Source: Glandiceps talaboti
Taxonomy: Eukaryota > Hemichordata > Enteropneusta > Spengelidae
NCBI RefSeq assembly: GCF_964340395.1
Contig: NC_135549.1
Location: 25,195,342 to 25,207,341, forward strand
Length of the DNA: 12,000 bases
Direction of reading: 5' to 3'
Shown here: positions 7,004 through 12,000 of the stretch, in pieces
Layout of the letters: the number at the start of each line of letters is the position of its first letter
Position numbering within the stretch: the stretch's first letter is position 1
Notes under the pieces: generated by a model
What the model saw: only the letters and a program-made list of their open reading frames with translations
Databases searched by the model: none
Told to the model about the DNA's origin: nothing
Program-made: the position numbers and the translations under genes

Positions 7004-9754
7004 ACCTTATCTGTGTTGATAAATCTGATCATTTGGTCATCACGTCTATATGACAGTCATTCTTTTTGAAAGTTTTGATCAAGTAATATTAAAATTATTT
7101 TCAAGTTAAATTTATAAGGCTTGTGTTAAAGTCATACTTCCAATCCGTGTTGCTAGTCTAGGAGACCTTAAATATTTAGGTAACAGTCCTGGTTTAAAAC
7201 TAAATCCTCACAACAAATATAATTATATTTCTTTCATCTATTAGATGATAAAAGTATTACATTTGTTGGAGGAAAATGAGAACAACTGGACAATATATAA
7301 ATATAGGATGTAGTTTGTAAAGACGATTTTGACAATCATGATGGATTTGAACTAACACCTACCCTAGGGTGTCAAAGTTGTTCATGGCATAGTCCCATGC
7401 CAAAGAATAACCAACAGCTGACTTGTCACGTATGTCTGTGATAACATTTGACGCAACAAAGTTGTCATCTTCCAGGTACCTAGAGAGAGAAAACATTTAT
7501 ATATAACATTACACGAATATCTAGCATATATACCAATACTATATATAAATAATAATCACAACAATAATAATGATTATTATTATTATATATTTATTAATCG
7601 TCATTAGTTGGTCAATGTCTTTGTATTCACAAACAACACAGAAAGAATACCTGTTTGTATAGATGAAAAAGGTATATATCTTCCTATCAAAAACACAATT
7701 TGGTGTTCTCTAAAGAAGGCTGACTGATAAGCAAACTGGTGTTAGATGCATGGCGCTAGATGCATGCAAACTTTAATGTCGTCAGAAGTAGTTAATAACT
7801 TATAATTCCATACCTCTGTAGTAGCCAGGATTTCTCTGTGCATCCCATGGCAGACTGTAGTCTGTTCGATTCAGTTATCCCCGGATTATTATTAACCGTT
7901 TCATCATAAGCAAACTCCCATTCGTCAATGCCACCGTGTCTGATAGCTGTACAGTAGACTGTTGGCCGCACCTCATCACGGATACTAATATGAAAAACGT
8001 ACATAAATATATGTAAGTGAAGGTTTCCCAGATGACTGTATACATATACAAAGATTCCCTAAGAAGGAAAGGAGTGAGACCACAGTGTATCACTGATTAT
8101 TACGTTTTGGTCGAGGGATACACCTTGTCACGTACGTATACATTATATAATGTATTTCGTTGACATTTGCGCAGTGATAAATATACCAAGTCCTTTTTTA
8201 ACACTAGCAATACTTGTTATTAGCTGTATGACGTCATTGCTAATCATTGATGGCAATATTGATGTGGATTGATGTCCGTATGTACAAAGTCTTGAATCTG
8301 GCAAGAACCATTTGGTTTCATCATTTGTAATTGTATTTGTTTGTCAACAATTGAATCTGTCATGACGTGATTAATAAACGATCAAACTTCTTGAGAAAAA
8401 AACATGATCATGCATGGTGTGAAAGTGCTCGAAGCTTGAAACCATTTTTGTACTAATTACTATTGATTATAATAAACGATTATACATTCCTCACCTGCTG
8501 TTAGTACACCAACACAAGTGAGACGAAAATATGAACAAAAACTACTGTTTTAATTGTTTTGATGTAGTCTGTAATCAATAACTTACTTATTTTGTCCAGA
8601 TGACATCCAATCTCTGTATTGAGTTAAAGCTTCGTTGACGCAATCTGATTGGCCATAGATACAAGCTGTGTCAATTGCATTGATACGCTGGAAACTAATT
8701 AACATTAGAATAGTAATGAATATATAATTACTTATTTACATATATTGTACATCTCCAATTCCTATATATGATAAGGAATCATGAAGGTTTCACGAATGAG
8801 ACAACGTTTTTGTAAAAATCGTTTAAACTACTTTATTTTTTACATTTCATATCGTTTTGATGGTCAATTGTGAAAATGATATTTGCATTTTATGCTCCAA
8901 AGTGTTTGTTACTTTGAATGGAAGAATCATGAATATTCATGTTATGCTACTGCATATGCATGTGTCTGCCAAATAAAATACGACAGTACGTGTCTATGGA
9001 AAGGACCTACACTGAACTATCGATGGGTAGCATATTCAACTGTTTTTCTCGGCAACCGCCCGTAATTTAAGTGATACAAAATGAGTCTCCAGAACTCAAA
9101 ACGATTTCGTAATGCATTAATTTTATGTGCTTTCGTTCCCCTTTAACACTTACTAATCAAGATGGCCGCCAAGAGAGAAGTCCCATCCGAGTGATTCATA
9201 CAAAGGTGTAACTTGGTTACTCCAGTACATCTGGAGAAAAAATACCAGATCGAAAACACAATAAGATAACCTCGATATTAAATTTTGACATTGACCTCTC
9301 GAAAGATGAGCAGATAAAAAAAACCAATGCTACTTAAAATGTCAATTTTCAACAATATTTTAATTGTGAAAAAATGATGCGGCCATTATCAGTACCATTT
9401 AACATATCCCTTCAACATACAAACTATGCTTAGAGGTGATGCCAAACTTGAAGATGGACAAGGATGAAACAATTCTATCAATCTTGTAATGGATTGTATC
9501 TGTGTATTCTTTTATTTAGCTGTTAATATTTAATTAGTTTATTCATCTATGTCACGAACAATTTCTACCACCACCACCAGCAGAGGATGTTAACATTTAT
9601 TGGTTTTTACACTTTGACATTTTTAGTAAAAATTCTTTATCCTCTTTTACTTAGTAATCTTAGGTGCGTGTGTACGTGTCCAAGTCTCGAGGCTATTAGT
9701 GGCTTCGAATCTCTACTTACACAGCTCAATGAGGAATTCCAAATCCAAATGAAG

Positions 9755-9815
<61 letters not shown>

Positions 9816-11811
9816 CACTAACACCATGTCTTTGTTAATCAATCATAGAATTCTACCCCAATGATAAGATAATGTTTATTGATGGACAGTTACATAATGT
9901 CCAAATATGGTATGGTTGTCAGGTCAGGATGCTAATTATACATTATTAACATCATTATAACAGCTTTGATATTTACTCATTTGCACGCAGAACGTTTGGT
10001 TCATGATTTCTCATTGGGCTAGACGGGGTGAAGAGATATTTTGAGATTCGAAGCCACATATAGCGTCTAGTCTATGTGTGTCCACCAGCTATTGTTTTGA
10101 AGGGAAACTGTTGCGAATGAAGTCCGAAAAGATATCGGCTTTAGTAAATGTACTTTCAAAGCGGGTAAGGATGGTAGTCTGATGCAACACTAAAGGAATG
10201 CACATTCTATTTTTTAATCCTTCGTCTATCTTTTGATACCCCCCCCCCCCCAATCACCACCACCCTTGAAATGTACGATTGGCAATGTTCGTTTACCTCG
10301 AACAAGTAAAATTCCGATGTTCTGAGCAGCATGTCATGTGTGTAACCTAAGTTGAGGATAACTGTCTCCCAGATGACGTAGGCAAGCTCCTTATCCATGT
10401 ATTCAGTTAATCTCAAGGCATTGACGTTATCGGTATGGAATGGTTGGGAAACATGGAAGGCATCGTCAATCATAGAGGCACGTGATTGGTCAGTTATTAC
10501 CTGAAATGAAGGGAGGCAAAGTTCCACGATTAGGATATCTGACAAAAGCAATAAATGTATCAGTCCAGTTCGGTGATTTTTCTGTTGTTTATTCTAGAGG
10601 TATATAACGTCAAACATTGATATTGTGTAGTGCATAAATCCAGAATAATAACATGACAATATACTAGTATATTACATGACATGACATGACATGACATAAT
10701 TATGGCATAACATGACAAGGCGCATTTTGTAGAATGAAACATTGATATTGTGTGTACCTCCTTGCATTGCATTGCATTGCATTACATTACATTACATTAA
10801 ATTACATTACATCACATTACATTCCATCTTTTTGTTTTGATAAACGAACAAACATGTTTTGATTATTTAGTACATTGGTAAAGAGCGCCACCAACGATCA
10901 ATCTTCAATCTATCAAGGCACATGTGTTGAAAGTTGAAAGTTTGCAAAATTATAAACCAGAATGACTAAAAGAATGTGAAACCCGTGGCAACTTTAGAAC
11001 CTTTCCAAAGCTCAACACGTTCAACACAAGTTACACAACAAACATTTGAGGATTAAAAAATGGAGATATATACAACTTACTGTGTGGTCAGTTTTCAGCT
11101 GTGTGGCTAATTTCTGCCAGTTGTCGTCATCATAGTTAACGCGGTAAAATCCCCATTTATCAATGTTGAATAACACCCAGTCATTGTCTTCAACGCCGAC
11201 AAGATCCAATTCAACTGAAATGTACAAACATCCGGGTACTTTCTAGAGGGTCTATTGTTAACATTAACTTTTGAACAATTGCTTTTAATTTCTGGTTCTT
11301 CAAAGAATTATTCGAAATATAGAAGTAACACAGGTTGGATACTGATTTATTTACTTATTTAAAATATTTGGTAACATTTATTGTTCTGGCTGATGACGCC
11401 AAGCAGACTGAGATTGCATGGAAATGCTAAAGTAGAACATATAATTGCTGTGATATATGCATCGTATCCGAAAAATAATCTAATCCAAACAAATTTATTT
11501 CTGCGTGCAATGTGATTTATAGCAATCTTTTATAAATCACATGAAATGAATAATTCGGTGTTTGTAATCGCATTTCTATTTTAAACGAGTGAGGTCATTG
11601 ACCTCAGTTTATCAATATTTTTACCCCTGTTTGCAAGTGAAATATGTTAACCTGGTTGTCCGAGGTTACACTTATTCCGCTGCTTGTTAGCTAGTCTGGG
11701 CAGTCATGCCAATAATACTCACTAGGATCTTTATAGAGGAGTTCTTCCTTTGGCTTGAGGAAATCCGGATTGGCGGAGTCGGTGTAAGTCAGGGGGACGT
11801 ACCATACGTAC
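5406..11811 (-). CDS. M1-family zinc aminopeptidase, C-terminal part (9 exons)
   Basis: The coding join on the - strand is 11811-11723, 11214-11081, 10500-10297, 9230-9154, 8694-8587, 7984-7814, 7479-7363, 6819-6756 and 5723-5406. It gives 426 residues plus TAG, with GT-AG ends and consistent phases throughout. M1 peptidases remove N-terminal amino acids from peptides. The seen part covers the end of the beta-sandwich domain (YVWYVPLTYTDSANPDFL, residues 1-18), the hinge WVLFNIDKWGFYRVNYD (42-58) and the helical ERAP1_C-type domain (about 50-365). Four cysteines, at 179/186 and 215/252, have the spacings of the two conserved disulfides of aminopeptidase N, which implies an extracellular or lumenal domain. 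The GAMEN and HExxH zinc motifs and any N-terminal membrane anchor lie upstream of the window, so catalytic competence cannot be judged. The last 61 residues extend past the usual family end. Aminopeptidase N and glutamyl aminopeptidase-like paralogs cannot be separated from this part, so no symbol is given. Confidence 0.95.
5724..6755 (-). other. Aminopeptidase last intron
   Basis: This 1032-base intron is AT-rich with several A or T runs of 7-9 bases. It has a weak inverted repeat: GTGAGGCTTT at 6005-6014 against its complement at 6138-6147, with looser pairing around it. A CCCACCTA motif appears near 6389 and 6660. No coding sequence is recognised. Confidence 0.85.
6756..6819 (-). CDS. M1 aminopeptidase short exon (64 bases)
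   Basis: The acceptor is ttttttattccag and the donor is GTGAGT. It completes Gly300 and reads LTYNTIWNFQDYMNTQYDLD plus Gln (residues 301-321) to a phase 0 end. The (F/Y)xTxYxLxQLxxF pattern across the junction with the next exon fits the family. A long CTGT/ACAG repeat begins about 25 bases upstream of this acceptor. Confidence 0.9.
6820..7362 (-). other. Aminopeptidase intron with tetranucleotide repeat
   Basis: This 543-base intron is dominated by the CTGT tract at 6847-7003. The Gln-Thr-Asp-Arg open frame seen on the - strand is only a translation of that repeat. The remainder, to 7362, shows nothing notable. Confidence 0.9.
6847..7003. repeat. CTGT/ACAG microsatellite with CCCA insert
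   Basis: Degenerate GTCT units at 6847-6887 are followed by ACCC units at about 6900-6916 and then nearly perfect (GTCT) units from 6917 to 7003, with one CTAT variant. In the aminopeptidase transcript it reads (ACAG)n. Confidence 0.93.
7363..7479 (-). CDS. M1 aminopeptidase exon (SLAWDY)
   Basis: The acceptor is ttctctctctag and the donor is GTAGGT. It reads YLEDDNFVASNVITDIRD, then KSAVGYSLAWDYAMNNFDTL (residues 262-299), and ends with GG of a split Gly codon. RYL....V..(D)...V....VG.SLAWD(Y/F) is the standard family sequence that follows the second Cys pair. Confidence 0.94.
7480..7813 (-). other. Aminopeptidase intron, 334 bases
   Basis: AT-rich intron with an AAT/ATT imperfect palindrome at 7563-7581 (arms of 9 bases, 1-base centre) and two copies of TAGATGCATG near 7742 and 7757. 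No gene is seen. Confidence 0.87.
7814..7984 (-). CDS. M1 aminopeptidase exon with second Cys pair
   Basis: The acceptor is ttttcatattag and the donor is GTATGG. It encodes IRDEVRPTVYCTAIRHGGID, then EWEFAYDETV and AMGCTEKSWLLQ (residues 205-260), with split codons at both ends (Asn204, Arg261). The pattern R..VYC.AI..GG..EW.FA....C....W.L is strongly diagnostic of M1 aminopeptidases. Cys215 and Cys252 probably pair. Confidence 0.96.
7985..8586 (-). other. Aminopeptidase intron, 602 bases
   Basis: The intron contains a perfect 18-base palindrome at 8138-8155 (ATACATTATATAATGTAT) and otherwise plain AT-rich sequence. The open frame at 7875-8093 on the - strand overlaps the real exon in the wrong frame. 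Confidence 0.87.
8587..8694 (-). CDS. M1 aminopeptidase exon with first Cys pair
   Basis: The donor is GTAAGT (complement of 8581-8586). The acceptor chosen is gttaattag, ending just above 8694. One base completes Tyr168, and the exon then reads FQRINAIDTACIYGQSDC to SSGQN (residues 169-203). A closer-looking acceptor (tttccag, exon end 8687) would put the downstream sequence out of frame and reach TAA within about 22 codons. Cys179 and Cys186 have the +7 spacing of a conserved family disulfide. Confidence 0.87.
8695..9153 (-). other. Aminopeptidase intron, 459 bases
   Basis: AT-rich intron with a 14-base palindrome at 8928-8941. A + strand open frame at 8883-9065 shows no motifs or splice context and is taken as chance. 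Confidence 0.87.
9154..9230 (-). CDS. M1 aminopeptidase short exon (QVTPLYESLGW)
   Basis: This 77-base exon is easily missed. The acceptor is ttttttctccag and the donor is GTAAGT. It encodes MYWSNQVTPLYESLGWDF and SLGGHLD (residues 143-167) and ends with TA of a split Tyr codon. The (V/T)PLY..LGW motif is the family signature at this point, and the flanking phases fit on both sides. Confidence 0.92.
9756..9813. repeat. (CA)29 microsatellite
   Basis: An uninterrupted CA run of 58 bases, the longest perfect dinucleotide tract in the window. It reads as TG in the aminopeptidase transcript. Its purity suggests a young, length-variable locus. Confidence 0.95.
10239..10251. repeat. Poly-C run (13)
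   Basis: Thirteen C bases on the + strand are a G run in the transcript. They lie about 46 bases downstream of the donor at 10296, next to a GGTGGTGGTG stretch in the transcript. Confidence 0.9.
10297..10500 (-). CDS. M1 aminopeptidase exon, ERAP1_C helices
   Basis: This exon of 204 bases (68 codons) is in phase 0 at both ends. The acceptor is cttcatttcag and the donor is GTAAAC. It reads VITDQSRASMIDDAFHVSQP to MLLRTSEFYLFE (residues 75-142). The R...IDDAF segment, followed by an acidic-hydrophobic helix and a YxxWE-like segment (YVIWE), is standard for the family. Confidence 0.95.
10674..10695. repeat. (ACATG)n microsatellite
   Basis: Four ACATG units in tandem are followed by ACATA. Further isolated copies (ACATGAC) lie near 10650 and 10709. 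Confidence 0.85.
10764..10826. repeat. (GCATT)n to (ACATT)n microsatellite
   Basis: Several GCATT units pass into ACATT units, with ACATC and ATTCC variants at the end. The block-like change from G to A suggests a point change spread by expansion. Confidence 0.88.
11081..11214 (-). CDS. M1 aminopeptidase exon, hinge into ERAP1_C domain
   Basis: The acceptor is tgtacatttcag and the donor is GTAAGT. Two leading bases complete Ile30. It encodes ELDLVGVEDNDWVLFN and then IDKWGFYRVNYDDDNW to KTDHT (residues 31-74), ending in phase 0. The W.(L/I)FN....GFYRVNYD block is a hallmark of M1 enzymes, and its Arg helps to hold the peptide carboxyl side in the family. Confidence 0.95.
11215..11722 (-). 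other. Aminopeptidase intron, 508 bases
   Basis: AT-rich intron in which I see no repeat array, coding segment or RNA gene. The + strand open frame at 11706-11891 runs antisense across the adjacent exon and is not a gene. Confidence 0.87.
11723..11811 (-). CDS. M1 aminopeptidase exon, beta-sandwich domain (first in window)
   Basis: The acceptor on the - strand is ttttgatattag and the donor is GTGAGT. One leading base finishes a codon from the unseen previous exon. It then reads YVWYVPLTYTDSANPDFL to LLYKDP (residues 1-29) and ends with A of a split Ile codon. W-(x)-VPLTYTD is typical of the small beta domain that precedes ERAP1_C. Confidence 0.9.
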
Positions 11812-12000
11812 CTAATATCAAAATAAATTTACTATTTACTTTACTTATAAAGACCTGGTACAACTGTTTCTATGTGAAAGCAGAGGAGTAGTTTGATGTT
11901 CAGCAACCCCCCCCCCCTCCCCCCCCCCATGAGTTCAAAGAAATCTAAAATTACGATAACGTATATCCATTCTGATAAATAATATACATAGTACAAAATG
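11812..12000 (-). other. Aminopeptidase intron, 3' part
   Basis: Intron preceding the first visible aminopeptidase exon; its donor lies outside the window. It carries a C-rich run at 11907-11928 and is otherwise AT-rich. Confidence 0.8.
11907..11928. repeat. Poly-C run with one T
   Basis: Twenty-two bases of C are broken only by T at 11918. In the transcript this is a G run about 95 bases upstream of the acceptor at 11812. Confidence 0.9.

Larger units (their letters stand above)
9231..10296 (-). other. Aminopeptidase intron, 1066 bases
   Basis: The largest aminopeptidase intron holds the (CA)29 tract at 9756-9813 and a C run at 10239-10251. I checked for a missed exon: the phases of the flanking exons join without one. 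Confidence 0.88.
10501..11080 (-). other. Aminopeptidase intron with pentanucleotide repeats
   Basis: This 580-base intron has pentamer tracts at 10674-10695 and 10764-10826 and a 17-base direct repeat (10612-10628 and 10737-10753, 125 bases apart). The open frame at 10560-10772 is repeat translation. No gene is seen. Confidence 0.87.

Noticed and set aside
6808-7032. Gln-Thr-Asp-Arg repeat protein on the - strand
   Set aside because: It is a translation of the CTGT/ACAG tetranucleotide repeat within an intron.
8883-9065. + strand open frame inside an aminopeptidase intron
   Set aside because: There is no motif, promoter or splice support; 60 codons is within chance in this window.
9587-9838. 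+ strand open frame with a Thr-His run
   Set aside because: Its end is the CA repeat and the rest is unremarkable intron sequence.
10019-10070. CTAGACG / CGTCTAG inverted pair
   Set aside because: Seven bases over a 38-base gap is expected by chance and has no supporting context.
1-12000. tRNA, rRNA, CRISPR, prokaryotic operon or viral sequence
   Set aside because: I looked for tRNA B-box-like motifs, regular spaced repeats, ribosome binding sites and transposase, integrase or polymerase motifs on both strands and saw none. The spliced animal genes explain the coding signal.

Overview
This window is animal nuclear DNA. It is AT-rich, and short coding exons of 64-318 bases are separated by introns of about 0.33-1.07 kb with GT-AG ends and many microsatellites. 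The two proteins and the repeat style suggest a marine invertebrate such as a mollusc, brachiopod, hemichordate or echinoderm, but nothing in the sequence fixes the phylum. It contains no operon, CRISPR array, prokaryotic gene or recognisable RNA gene.

Layout: bases 171-3510 on the + strand hold the last five coding exons of COG5, subunit 5 of the conserved oligomeric Golgi tethering complex. They are followed by a 3'UTR of about 0.9 kb with an AATAAA at 4375-4380. After a spacer of about 0.8 kb with a (GT)14 tract, a second gene lies on the - strand (11811 down to 5406). Its last nine coding exons encode the end of the beta-sandwich domain and the whole C-terminal ERAP1_C-like domain of an M1-family zinc aminopeptidase (aminopeptidase N / glutamyl aminopeptidase type). 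The 5' parts of both genes, including the peptidase zinc site, lie outside the window. All splice phases join without a break in both genes. This gives 214 residues plus stop for COG5 and 426 residues plus stop for the peptidase.

The genes are arranged tail to tail, and I see no functional link between them: COG5 acts on the cytosolic face of the Golgi, and M1 peptidases of this kind are usually ectoenzymes. The rest is intron and spacer: CA/TG, CTGT and pentanucleotide tracts, three long G/C homopolymers, and a roughly 0.39 kb element with diverged terminal inverted repeats in a COG5 intron. The 3'UTR also has a 35-bp tandem duplication containing two DR1-like nuclear-receptor motifs. I did not find an undescribed biological system. 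The most useful observations are two exons whose correct acceptor must be chosen by reading frame, the inverted-repeat element, and a 61-residue non-hydrophobic tail on the peptidase.
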